The translations under genes and the position numbers were made by a program. From an uncultured Opitutaceae bacterium (lineage in GTDB: Bacteria; Verrucomicrobiota; Verrucomicrobiia; Opitutales; Opitutaceae), in contig CALFNN010000017.1 of assembly GCA_937902925.1 (NCBI GenBank), forward strand, positions 1 to 46,362: 46,362 bases of DNA, written 5' to 3'. This document shows, piece by piece, positions 1-14,025 of the stretch (positions within the stretch are counted from its first letter, which is position 1; every line of letters begins with the position of its first letter). Below the pieces are notes generated by a model. It saw only the letters and a program-made list of their open reading frames with translations, was not told the origin of the DNA and searched no databases.

Positions 1-335
1 CTCCATCGCGGCACGGACGTTTAGATCACCTAGTGCGTAACCCAGCAACAGCGTCGTAGATTCCAGAAAGAGTAGCGGAAGGCGCAGACGCTGATAGTCG
101 AGTGGTGCAAGCAGACTGACATAATCCTCTTCGGTGATTTCTGTAGATAAGGTGCCGCGTTGAGATCGGCTGGTAGTCCTAAGATTGCAGCCGACCGTTC
201 GAGGAGTTGGGGGAACGTTGGAGCGAGGTTGTTAGTCGCGGCTTTCGAGAAGCCGGTGCCAACGAATAGTCCGAGTCGCTCATCGTAAGACGCGGTCGCA
301 AGCCAACGAATGACTTGTGTACGAGTGTATGGCAT
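1..335 (-). pseudogene. Decayed SIR2-like domain gene, 5' part; runs off the window
   Basis: The frame from ATG at 335 opens with MPYTRTQVIRWLA and then GLFVGTGFSKAAT, which matches the nucleotide-binding start of SIR2-like NADase or deacetylase domains. At about 150-165 the homology leaves this frame. Another minus-strand frame continues to base 1 with TEITEEDYVSLL and then LLLGYALGDLNVRAAM, the late part of the same domain. The roughly 130-150 residues expected between them are absent, so an out-of-frame internal deletion is the simplest reading. The gene starts 15 bp after the isocitrate dehydrogenase stop on the same strand and is visibly less GC-rich than its neighbours, which suggests transfer. 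SIR2-like proteins of this kind often act in anti-phage defence (known for the family), but this copy should be inactive. The 3' end lies outside the window. Confidence 0.6.
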
Positions 336-350
336 GCTTCTGCGTATCCT

Positions 351-6539
<6,189 letters not shown>

Positions 6540-6631
6540 TCGTGGCGGGCGGTGTGCTTGCGATTGCGTCCGCCTCGACAAGCTTTCAGGTTTCACGCGC
6601 TTTCCTCCGTCGGCCTCTTCCCCTGTTTCCC

Positions 6632-7576
6632 ATGAAATCACTTCGCTCCCTGCTGGCCGCCGCGGCCGTCGGTTCCGTCGCCACCGTATCCGGCCTTGGT
6701 CAAATCAACACGGTCCAGACCGTCGCGCCCGGGGTTTATTTTCACGAGGGCGACCCGCGGCGCGGCCACAGCAACAACGGCTGGGTGGTGTTCGGCGATT
6801 TCGTGTTCGTGATCGATGCGAACTATCCGTCCGGCGCGAAGATCGTGATGCCGCAGATCAAGACGACGACGGACAAGCCCGTGAAGTTCGTCTTCAACAC
6901 CCACCATCACGCCGACCACGCCTACGGCAACCAACTGTGGGCCGACGAGGGTGCGACGCTGCTCTCGACGACCCGGGCGCTCGAGGAGATGAAAAAGGTC
7001 GAGACCGGTTACTTCGGCGGGCCGCCCGGACGCTGGGAGGCGGCCGCGGCGAAGCGGCCGGACGTTGCGGCGACACACCTCAAGCCGCCCTACGTGCTGT
7101 TTCCAGACGAGCTGATCTTCGACGACGGCAAGGAGCGGGTGGAACTGCATTGGTTTGGCGCGGGGCACACGCAGGGCGACGGTTATGCGTGGCTGCCGAG
7201 GGAAAAGATCCTGTTCACGGGCGACGCCTGCGTGAACGGGCCGCACAACAACGTCGACGACGGCAACATCACGGAATGGATCAAGACGCTCGAGATCGCC
7301 AAGCAACTCGGCGCGGAGAAGGTCTGCCCCGGCCATGGTCCGATGGGCGGACCCGAGATCATCGTCGACCAGCAGGCGTATTTCATCGCGTTACGCGACC
7401 GCGTGAAGGCGCTGGTCGACGCCGGCAAGTCCGCGGGCGAGATCAAGGCGGCGGCGGCGGCGATCGCGGCCGAACTCAAGAAAATTCCCAACATCGCGCG
7501 CTACGTGCAGCCGGATCTGACCCGTCACGTGCAGCGGGTCTACCTCGAACTGGGCGGCACGGTGTTTCCGAAATAA
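6632..7576 (+). CDS. Secreted metallo-beta-lactamase-fold hydrolase
   Basis: This 314-residue precursor starts MKSLRSLLAAAAVGSVATVSG, a signal peptide, so the enzyme is exported. The metallo-beta-lactamase fold is shown by its zinc ligands in order: His91, His93, Asp95 and His96 in NTHHHADHAYGN, His179 in GAGHTQGD, Asp198 in FTGDACVNG, and His235 in CPGHGPMGG. This set predicts a dinuclear zinc site. The Asp at position 198 and absence of Cys argue against class B1 beta-lactamases; it resembles the broad periplasmic hydrolase group rather than glyoxalase II. Substrate is unknown. ATG 6632 is chosen because the signal peptide starts there and it carries the CCC-ATG context. The next gene starts 12 bp after its stop, so the two are probably co-transcribed. 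Confidence 0.85.
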   Translation: MKSLRSLLAAAAVGSVATVSGLGQINTVQTVAPGVYFHEGDPRRGHSNNGWVVFGDFVFVIDANYPSGAKIVMPQIKTTTDKPVKFVFNTHHHADHAYGNQLWADEGATLLSTTRALEEMKKVETGYFGGPPGRWEAAAAKRPDVAATHLKPPYVLFPDELIFDDGKERVELHWFGAGHTQGDGYAWLPREKILFTGDACVNGPHNNVDDGNITEWIKTLEIAKQLGAEKVCPGHGPMGGPEIIVDQQAYFIALRDRVKALVDAGKSAGEIKAAAAAIAAELKKIPNIARYVQPDLTRHVQRVYLELGGTVFPK

Positions 7577-7587
7577 GCGACACGCCC

Positions 7588-8127
7588 ATGCATCGGGTCG
7601 GGACCGGCGTGGGAGCGGACCTTTCGCGGCCGGCGAAGCTGCAACTGGTCGGTGTGCTGGCGGTGCTTGCGGGAGCGGCATTCGGCTGGATCGGCACCTG
7701 GGGTCCGCCGTCGCAAGACGAGTTGGTGCCGGTGTCGGGGCGGCTGGTGGCGCTCACGGCCCGCGCAACCTCGCGCAGTGGGCATTACCTCGATCTCGAC
7801 CTCGACGATGGCGGTGCGCGGCGGCAGCTCAGCCAGATCGATGTGTCCTTCCGTTATCCCGCCATCAGCCGGTTGAAGGCCGGCGACGCCGTCACGGCGC
7901 TCGTCAAGCCGGACGAAGTCGGTCGCGACCTCGCCTGGTATTGGGAAGTCCGGCGCGGAAGCGAAGTCGTGCTGAGTTACGAACAGATGGCGGAGTGGGA
8001 AAAACTCCGCAACGGTGCACTCGGGCGGATCGGGAAAGGGTGCCTGCTGGCGGGACTGGCGCTGTTTGCCGCCGGGCGCGCGGCCCGCTGGTTCAGGAAC
8101 CGTCAGGCCGCGGGGCCGGTGAAATGA
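7588..8127 (+). CDS. Hypothetical two-helix membrane protein
   Basis: This 179-residue protein has a hydrophobic segment near residues 18-38 (LVGVLAVLAGAAFGWIGTW), a soluble middle of about 110 residues, and a second hydrophobic segment near 150-165 (CLLAGLALFAAGRAARW) with a basic tail. The topology predicts a domain facing the periplasm. That domain contains VSGRLVALTARATS, YLDLDLDDGG and LKAGDAVTALVKPD, a beta-rich pattern that could be an OB-like barrel. No named family is recognised. It follows the metallo-hydrolase by 11 bp and may be expressed with it. Confidence 0.75.
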   Translation: MHRVGTGVGADLSRPAKLQLVGVLAVLAGAAFGWIGTWGPPSQDELVPVSGRLVALTARATSRSGHYLDLDLDDGGARRQLSQIDVSFRYPAISRLKAGDAVTALVKPDEVGRDLAWYWEVRRGSEVVLSYEQMAEWEKLRNGALGRIGKGCLLAGLALFAAGRAARWFRNRQAAGPVK

Positions 8128-8185
8128 ATTTAGCGTGGCGCGGGCACGCGGAACCCCCATGCTCGGGGCCAGTCAGTTTTCGCCC

Positions 8186-8740
8186 ATGAAAAGATTCCCC
8201 TTGCTCCTACTGCTTCTGCTCGGCGCCGCCCGGCTGCTGGGTCAGTCCGAGACGCTCGACTTCGGCGGCCACGGCAAGCTCACGCTCTACCTGCCCGGCG
8301 ACTGGAAGTTCAACACCTCGGATTTTGGCGACCGCCAGTTGATCAACATCAACCCCACGGGCGACGCCAATGCGAGCTGCACGCTGACGATCACGTTTCC
8401 CGACCAGGATCACTACGACACCAAAGGCCGGCTCAAGCAGCGCGTGGAGGTCAACGGCGTGCAGTATGCCGAGCAATCGGTCGAGGGGAAGGCGGTCGGG
8501 AAGGAGTTCAACCTCCAGAAGGGTTACGGCTTCTACTGCAATTTCACGGACCCGGAACTCGTCGGAAAGCCGCCACAAAAAGGCAACTTCAAGACGATCA
8601 CCGAGGGCATGATCCACCTCGCCCCCGACGTTCTGATCGAGGTGGCCATCTCGGCCGACGGTTTCTCCAGCGACCCGTATCAGCAACTGCTCGGGATGCT
8701 CGAGGGGATGGAGCTCTCGGCGGGCGGCGGCAAGCCCTAG
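8186..8740 (+). CDS. Hypothetical secreted protein
   Basis: This 184-residue precursor has a leucine-run signal peptide (MKRFPLLLLLLLGAARLLGQ). The mature part reads LDFGGHGKLTLYLPGDWKF, then CTLTITFPDQDHYDTKG, and a C-terminal part with EGMIHLAPDVLIEVAISADG and a short helix LLGMLEGMEL. The pattern recalls PsbP-like or similar small alpha/beta periplasmic proteins, but that is only a resemblance. ATG 8186 is preferred over an upstream in-frame start at 8135 because it begins the signal peptide and has GCCC directly before it. Function is unknown. It converges with the cupin gene, 34 bp away. Confidence 0.75.
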   Translation: MKRFPLLLLLLLGAARLLGQSETLDFGGHGKLTLYLPGDWKFNTSDFGDRQLININPTGDANASCTLTITFPDQDHYDTKGRLKQRVEVNGVQYAEQSVEGKAVGKEFNLQKGYGFYCNFTDPELVGKPPQKGNFKTITEGMIHLAPDVLIEVAISADGFSSDPYQQLLGMLEGMELSAGGGKP

Positions 8741-8774
8741 GCGGCGGCGGGTCGCCCGGCAGGCTGAGCGTCCT

Positions 8775-9269
8775 TTAGTCCGCGGTCTCGCGGCCGGCCG
8801 GAGTCGTGGCGGTGATGAACCGGAACACGTGGTAACTGGCGCGGCCGGGGCCGGCGTTTTTCAAGCCGTGGAGGTCGCCGGAGGCGAAAAAGAAAACCGA
8901 CCCGGCGCCCGCGACCTGCGAGTGCCCGTTGATCATGACGTCCACGGAGCCTTCCTTGACGACGATCATTTCCTCGTCGGGGTGACGATGCGGCGCGTGC
9001 GGCGCCTCACCCGGGTTGAGGGTCGTCGCGTGGCACTCGAAGTTGGTGAGCGTCGCGGTGGGGCCATCGAAAAAACTGCGCCGCTCGCCGGCGGCGGTCG
9101 GCTGCACCGGCCGTTTCGCCCAATCGAGGACCATCGAGCCCAGTTTGGATTTCGACGCGGGGTTGGAGTTTGCCATGGCGATGAGCGTGACGGACGAAAG
9201 CGCGACGGCAAGAGCGGGCCGGGCCCGGCGCCGGACTTTCGAGGTGACATCAACGGCGGCGCTCCGCAC
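8775..9269 (-). CDS. Single-domain cupin, probably secreted
   Basis: The protein has one cupin barrel. Metal-ligand block one is HAPHRHPDEEMIVVKEG (two His and one Glu) and block two is ASGDLHGLKNAG (His), so a bound metal ion is expected. From GTG 9269 (164 residues) the N-terminus VRRRARPALAVALSSVTLIAMA looks like a signal peptide. From ATG 9176 the protein would be cytoplasmic and 133 residues long. The longer form is preferred because the related bicupin at 20037-20900 is clearly secreted. The long start overlaps the 5' end of the divergent membrane-protein gene by about 95 bp, which is unusual and leaves the start uncertain. Ligand and reaction are unknown. Confidence 0.75.
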   Translation of the reverse strand: MRSAAVDVTSKVRRRARPALAVALSSVTLIAMANSNPASKSKLGSMVLDWAKRPVQPTAAGERRSFFDGPTATLTNFECHATTLNPGEAPHAPHRHPDEEMIVVKEGSVDVMINGHSQVAGAGSVFFFASGDLHGLKNAGPGRASYHVFRFITATTPAGRETAD

Positions 9270-9888
9270 GTTGACCCGCGTCGTGTCGTTCCTCGCATTC
9301 TACACCGTCGTCGTGACGCTCGGCGTCCTGAGCATGGGATTTCAACTGCTGGCGTCGCGCCTGCTGAGCCCTCATTTCGGGTCGTCGATCATCGTGTGGG
9401 CGTGGCTGATTTCGACGTTTCTGGCGGCGTTCAGCTCGGGCTCGATGCTCGGGGGCTGGATCAGCAATCTCGCCGCGGAACGCCGGCACCGGGCGCAGGT
9501 GACCGGCGCCGCGCTGGCCGTGATCTCGCTGGCCGTGACGGCGGGGTTCGGCCGGCCGATCCTCGACTGGATCGAGGTGGCGTTTCTCGACGTGGGCACG
9601 GCACTGCTGGTATCGTGCGCGCTGTTGTTCTTCGTGCCGGTCACGGCGCTGTCGTCGTTCGGGCCGCAGTGCGTGCAGTATCTCGCGGCGCGCGACACGC
9701 CGCCGGGCAAGGCGTCGGGGATTGTCTACGGCGTGAGCACGCTCGGCAACATCGCGGGGGTGATGCTCACGGCGTTTGCATTGATCCCGCATTTCCGCGT
9801 GTCCGCGCTCCTCTACGGCTGGCTGGCGGTCGCCGTGCTGAGCCTCGCGGCGCTGCTGCACCTCCTGCGCGCTCCCGCCTCGCCATGA
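9175..9888 (+). CDS. Membrane protein resembling the transmembrane half of spermidine-synthase-like fusions
   Basis: This 237-residue protein has about six hydrophobic segments. The blocks LLASRLLSPHFGSSIIVWAWLIS and FGPQCVQYLAARDTPPGKASGIVYGVSTLGNIAGV are characteristic of the membrane domain often fused in front of a spermidine-synthase-like methyltransferase domain. (Both blocks are quoted in part from positions about 60 and 165.) Here the soluble domain is the next gene, overlapping by ATGA at 9885-9888, so translation is probably coupled. ATG 9175 has GGAG six bases upstream, the best ribosome-binding match in the window. ATG 9181 is an alternative. The start overlaps the divergent cupin gene if that gene uses GTG 9269. 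Confidence 0.75.
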   Translation: MAMSVTDESATARAGRARRRTFEVTSTAALRTLTRVVSFLAFYTVVVTLGVLSMGFQLLASRLLSPHFGSSIIVWAWLISTFLAAFSSGSMLGGWISNLAAERRHRAQVTGAALAVISLAVTAGFGRPILDWIEVAFLDVGTALLVSCALLFFVPVTALSSFGPQCVQYLAARDTPPGKASGIVYGVSTLGNIAGVMLTAFALIPHFRVSALLYGWLAVAVLSLAALLHLLRAPASP

Positions 9889-10799
9889 AACCGATTTTTC
9901 CGCTCGCCTGTCTCCTGCTGCCCGCGGCGCTCGCCGCGGCGGACAGTGCCGATTACACCGAGAGTTTCGACACGCTCTACAACAGCCTGACGGTCCAGAA
10001 GACCGGGTCGGTCGTCGAACTCCGGGCCCGGTCGCGACGGGGCGAGGCGCTCGAGTCGGCGGTGGACCTGAGCGATCCGCTGCGGTTGGTGGTGGGCTAC
10101 ACGCAGACGCTCTATGCGGGACTGCTCTTCCAGCCGAAACCGGCGCGCGTGCTCATGATCGGCTTGGGCGGCGCCGGGTTTCACCGGCTGTTCACCGCAG
10201 CCTATCCGACAGCGCTGCTGCAAACCGTCGAGCTCGATCCCACGGTGCTCGAGCTCTGCGAATCGCGGCTGGCATTCAAGCCGACCGCGCAGACGCCGGT
10301 CACGTTGATGGATGGCCGGGTGTTCGTGAAACGCGACCAGGGAAAATGGGACTGGCTGATCCTCGACGCCTTCCGCGGCGGCTACGTGCCGCCGCACCTC
10401 AAGACGGAGGAGTTTTATCGCGAGTGCGCCGCGCGGCTCACGGATCGCGGCGTTTTCATCAGCAATCTGCACATGGGCACGGAGCTGTTTTATTCCGACA
10501 TCAAGACCATCGAGGCGGTGTTTCCGCAGGTCGTGCTGTTCCAGACGACGGGGCGTGGCAATGTGATCGCCTGCGCCGTCAAATACCGTGCGCCCGACAT
10601 CACCGATCCGGGGAAATGGCCGGAGGTCGCCACGCTGATGGAACCGGCGTTTGCGGGTCACCTCGACCTCGCGAAAGTCCGCGGGGAACGAATGGTGGAG
10701 CCGTGGGCCGACGTGCTCCATGCGCGCGTGCTGACGGACGATTTTTCACCGGTGGAGTTTCTGGACACCGTGAAGACCAACGACACCAAGGAACGGTAG
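9885..10799 (+). CDS. Exported spermidine-synthase-like protein
   Basis: The 304-residue precursor begins with a signal peptide (MKPIFPLACLLLPAALAAAD). The rest has the spermidine synthase Rossmann fold: ARVLMIGLGGAGFHRLF is the glycine-rich cofactor loop, TVELDPTVLELCE is the acidic strand, and LDAFRGGYVPPHLKTEEFY is the motif after the active site. True spermidine synthases are cytoplasmic and need decarboxylated SAM, so an exported form is probably not a polyamine enzyme. The gene overlaps the membrane partner by four bases and probably forms one functional unit with it. The start is fixed by the ATGA overlap and the signal peptide. The actual substrate is unknown. Confidence 0.8.
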   Translation: MKPIFPLACLLLPAALAAADSADYTESFDTLYNSLTVQKTGSVVELRARSRRGEALESAVDLSDPLRLVVGYTQTLYAGLLFQPKPARVLMIGLGGAGFHRLFTAAYPTALLQTVELDPTVLELCESRLAFKPTAQTPVTLMDGRVFVKRDQGKWDWLILDAFRGGYVPPHLKTEEFYRECAARLTDRGVFISNLHMGTELFYSDIKTIEAVFPQVVLFQTTGRGNVIACAVKYRAPDITDPGKWPEVATLMEPAFAGHLDLAKVRGERMVEPWADVLHARVLTDDFSPVEFLDTVKTNDTKER

Positions 10800-10953
10800 G
10801 GGCGGGCCGACGCGCCGGGAGTCCCGGGCCGTGCGTGCGGCGGTCCGCGGCCGCTGTTGGGTTCGAAGTTTTTTCCCGCCGACCGGTTTCGGTGGTTGAC
10901 GCGGCTTCGGGCGGAAGAGGAAAGTCTCGGTGCCCCGACTTTCTTTCGTCCCG

Positions 10954-12315
10954 ATGTCGATTCCTACCCCGACCGAATCCAGCGCCAGCCATCTTGCGGC
11001 CCTGGATCGCGCGCGGAAGAAGGCCTACTGGCGGCTGCTGCCGCTGCTGTTCCTCTGTTATGTCATCGCCTATGTGGACCGGGCGAACGTCTCGCTGGCG
11101 AAACTGACGATGTCGAAGGACCTGCCCGCGTTCAACGACGAGGTGATCGGGATCGGGGCCGGCATCTTTTTCCTCGGCTACTTTCTCCTGGAGATTCCCG
11201 GTTCGCTCATCGTGGAGAAGTGGGGTGCGCGCAAATGGATCACCCGGATCATGCTGACGTGGGGGGCGGTCGCCGCGCTGACGGCTGTCGTGCAAACGCC
11301 GCACCAGTTTTACGTCGTGCGGTTTTTCCTCGGCCTTGCGGAAGCCGGATTTTTTCCCGGGGTGATCGTATTTCTCACGCACTGGTTCACGGCGCGGGAC
11401 CGCTCGCGGGCGGTCGCGACGTTCATCGTGGCCACGCCGACCGCGCAGATCGTCAGCCCGAAGATCACCGCCTATTTGCTGCCGATCGGAACGACCGAGA
11501 CGATCAAGGGCGTCGTCGTGCACCACGCCACGCTGCTCGGCCTGCAGGGCTGGCAGTGGGTTTATATCACGTGGGGCCTGCCCGCGATCGTGCTCGGCGT
11601 GATCGTGTGGTTCAGCCTGACCGACCGGCCGCGGGACGCGAAGTGGCTGACGACCGAGGAGCGTGATGCGCTGGAGCAGGAGCTCGCAAAGGAAAAGGCC
11701 AGGCGATCGGCGGGGCGCAAGATGAAGGTGCTCGAGGCGTTGGGCCACCCCAAGGTGCTGTTGCTGGCGCTGGCCTACTTTGGCTGCGTGACGGCGAGCT
11801 ACGGGACGGAGTTTTTTTTGCCGAGCATCCTCGACAACTGGTATCACCTGAAGCTCGGCAACATCGCGTGGCTCGTGATGCTGCCGCCGCTGCTTGCGCT
11901 GAGCGGCCAGTTGTTCGTCGGCTGGAGTTCGGATCGGACGAAGGAGCGGCGCTACCACGCGGTGGTGCCCATCGTGATCGGCGCGGTCGGCATGGCGGTG
12001 GCGCCGCTGACGCAGGGGCACCTCGCGTTGACGATTATCTGCTTCATGCTCGCGGCCGCGGGCGTCAAGGCCTACCAGCCCGCTTTCTGGGCGCTCCCGA
12101 GTCTGTTTTTGACCGAAGCGGCCGCGGCTGGCAGCATCGGCCTGATCAACTCGATCGGAAACCTCGGGGGATTTCTCGGGCCGCGGATCCTTGGTTACGT
12201 CAAGACGCACACGGGCAACTTTGCGGATGGGGTGTTTATTCTTGCCGCGGCCATGATGGTCACGGCCACCGTGATTTTCTACCTCGGCCTCGGCCATCGT
12301 GAAAAGGACGCGTAA
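10954..12315 (+). CDS. MFS transporter, anion:cation symporter (ACS) type
   Basis: This 453-residue inner-membrane protein has twelve predicted helices. The signature YVDRANVSLAKLTMSKDL after helix 1 and the FLLEIPGSLIVEKWGARKWI block between helices 2 and 3 match the ACS family, whose members import tartrate, hexuronates, phthalate and similar anions by proton symport. The central loop (about 220-250) is charged and cytoplasmic. Placement upstream of xylulokinase and a polygalacturonase favours a hexuronate or another pectin-derived sugar acid as substrate, but sequence alone does not settle this. ATG 10954 is preferred; an upstream GTG at 10930 would add eight residues. Confidence 0.85.
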   Translation: MSIPTPTESSASHLAALDRARKKAYWRLLPLLFLCYVIAYVDRANVSLAKLTMSKDLPAFNDEVIGIGAGIFFLGYFLLEIPGSLIVEKWGARKWITRIMLTWGAVAALTAVVQTPHQFYVVRFFLGLAEAGFFPGVIVFLTHWFTARDRSRAVATFIVATPTAQIVSPKITAYLLPIGTTETIKGVVVHHATLLGLQGWQWVYITWGLPAIVLGVIVWFSLTDRPRDAKWLTTEERDALEQELAKEKARRSAGRKMKVLEALGHPKVLLLALAYFGCVTASYGTEFFLPSILDNWYHLKLGNIAWLVMLPPLLALSGQLFVGWSSDRTKERRYHAVVPIVIGAVGMAVAPLTQGHLALTIICFMLAAAGVKAYQPAFWALPSLFLTEAAAAGSIGLINSIGNLGGFLGPRILGYVKTHTGNFADGVFILAAAMMVTATVIFYLGLGHREKDA

Positions 12316-12443
12316 CCATTCGGACGCGCCGGGTGCGGTCGCGCTAATGTTCGCCAAAGTTTCGCTTTGAACGCGGGGGCCGGAAGGCGGTAAGGGATCG
12401 GTCGGCCGCGGACAATCCGGGCGCCCCTCGAATCTTTTCATCC

Positions 12444-13964
12444 ATGTCCCTCTTCATTGGCATCGATTCCGGCACACAGAGCGTCAAGGCGGTCGTCCTC
12501 GACCTCGACACCCGCAAGGTCATCGCCGAGGCGCGCGCCCCGCACCGGCTGATCGATGGGCTGCCCGTCGGGCACATGGAGCAGCATCCCCAGGAATGGG
12601 CGGTGGCGATGGACGCGGCGATCGCGGAGGTTGCGGGCAGGGTCGACCGGGCACACGTCCGCGGCATCGGCGTCTCCGGCCAGCAGCACGGCTTCGTGCC
12701 GCTGGATGCGAAGGGCAACGTGATTCGTCCGGCGAAACTCTGGTGCGATACGAGCACGACAGCCGAGTGCGCGATCATTACGAAAAAACTCGGCGGCCCG
12801 AAGGCGGCTATCCGCCTGACCGGCAATCTCATCCTGCCGGGGTTTACTGCACCGAAAATCCTCTGGCTGAAACGACACGAGCCGGCGAACTACAAGAGGC
12901 TCCGTCACGTGCTGCTCCCCCACGATTACCTGAATTTTCACCTGACGGGAAATTGCTTCATGGAGTTCGGCGACGCATCCGGCACGGCGCTCATGGATGT
13001 GCGCCGGCAGGTGTGGTCGGCGGCCGCGATCAACGCCGTCGACCGGCACCTGGCCGATTGGCTACCCTCGCTGTCGCCATCGCACGAGGCCGCGGGGACG
13101 CTTCGGCCGGAACTGGCGGCAAAGTTCGGATTGCCGGATGGTGTCATCGTGAGCGCGGGTGGCGGCGACAACATGATGGGCGCGATCGGCACGGGCAATG
13201 TCTCGCCTGGAATTGTCACCGCGAGCTTCGGCACGAGCGGGACGATCTACGCCCATGCGAAACAGCCCGTCGTCGATCCGCTCGGCGAGATCGCGGCCTT
13301 CTGCTCGTCGACCGGAGGATGGTTGCCGTTGCTCTGCACGATGAACGTCACGACCGTGACCGAGCAGGCGCGGGCGCTCTTCGGTTACGATCACGCGGCG
13401 CTCGATGCGGCAGTGGCGGCCACGCCGCCGGGCGCGGGCGGACTCGTCCTGCTGCCGTATCTCGCCGGCGAACGGACGCCGAATGTGCCGGATGGGTCAG
13501 GAGTGTTGTTGGGGTTGAATCAAAAGAGTTTCAACCCGGGTCATATCGCACGCGCGGCGATGGAGGGCGTCACGATGGGGATGAACTACGGGCTCCGGCG
13601 CCTCGCGACGTTGGGGGTGAAAGCCCGGGAAATTCGCGTGACCGGCGGCGGGGCGAAGTCGCCCGTCTGGCGGCAACTCATGGCGGATATTTTCGGCGTG
13701 CCGGTGGTGGCGATGGTCGAGGATGAAGGCGCGGCACTCGGCGGCGCGCTGCAGGCGGCGTGGTGCGCGGCGTTGCGGGAAGGCCGGAAGGCGAAGCTCA
13801 CCGATTTCACGACGGGCGCGGTGGCGCTGAACGAGGCGACGCGTTGCCGGCCAGACAAAGCGAACATCGCTCGTTATCGCGAGTTGCAGGCACTGCAGGA
13901 CAAGCTGAGCCTGGGCTTGCGCGAGCTGTTTCCCCTGCAACGTGGTCTGGCGGACATTGACTGA
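12444..13964 (+). CDS. xylB: Xylulokinase (FGGY family)
   Basis: This 506-residue cytoplasmic kinase phosphorylates D-xylulose to xylulose 5-phosphate for the pentose phosphate pathway. FGGY hallmarks are GIDSGTQSVKAVVLDLD (N-terminal phosphate loop), GVSGQQHGFVPLD (sugar pocket), VSAGGGDNMMGAIGTG with the likely catalytic Asp, and the C-terminal ATP-binding blocks TGGGAKSPVWRQLMADIF and DEGAALGGALQAAWC. Length matches the family. The QQHG motif favours xylulokinase over glycerol or gluconate kinase. It lies 128 bp after the MFS gene and 61 bp before the GH28 gene on the same strand, so the three may form one sugar-utilisation unit. Confidence 0.9.
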   Translation: MSLFIGIDSGTQSVKAVVLDLDTRKVIAEARAPHRLIDGLPVGHMEQHPQEWAVAMDAAIAEVAGRVDRAHVRGIGVSGQQHGFVPLDAKGNVIRPAKLWCDTSTTAECAIITKKLGGPKAAIRLTGNLILPGFTAPKILWLKRHEPANYKRLRHVLLPHDYLNFHLTGNCFMEFGDASGTALMDVRRQVWSAAAINAVDRHLADWLPSLSPSHEAAGTLRPELAAKFGLPDGVIVSAGGGDNMMGAIGTGNVSPGIVTASFGTSGTIYAHAKQPVVDPLGEIAAFCSSTGGWLPLLCTMNVTTVTEQARALFGYDHAALDAAVAATPPGAGGLVLLPYLAGERTPNVPDGSGVLLGLNQKSFNPGHIARAAMEGVTMGMNYGLRRLATLGVKAREIRVTGGGAKSPVWRQLMADIFGVPVVAMVEDEGAALGGALQAAWCAALREGRKAKLTDFTTGAVALNEATRCRPDKANIARYRELQALQDKLSLGLRELFPLQRGLADID

Positions 13965-14025
13965 GCACCATTTCTCGCGGTCGTTCGTCTTCCCACCACG
14001 CCGTCTTTTGCCAACGATCAACCCC

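Noticed and set aside
1-335. An intact SIR2-based defence system
   Set aside because: The reading frame is broken and the middle of the domain is missing; no partner gene is visible inside the window.
8135-8185. Upstream start for the secreted protein at 8186
   Set aside because: It would place 17 residues before a classic signal peptide; the later ATG fits better.
10815-10827. CCGGGA-G-TCCCGG palindrome after the spermidine-synthase-like gene
   Set aside because: Only one base lies between the arms, so the real stem is shorter, and such GC palindromes are expected often at this GC level.
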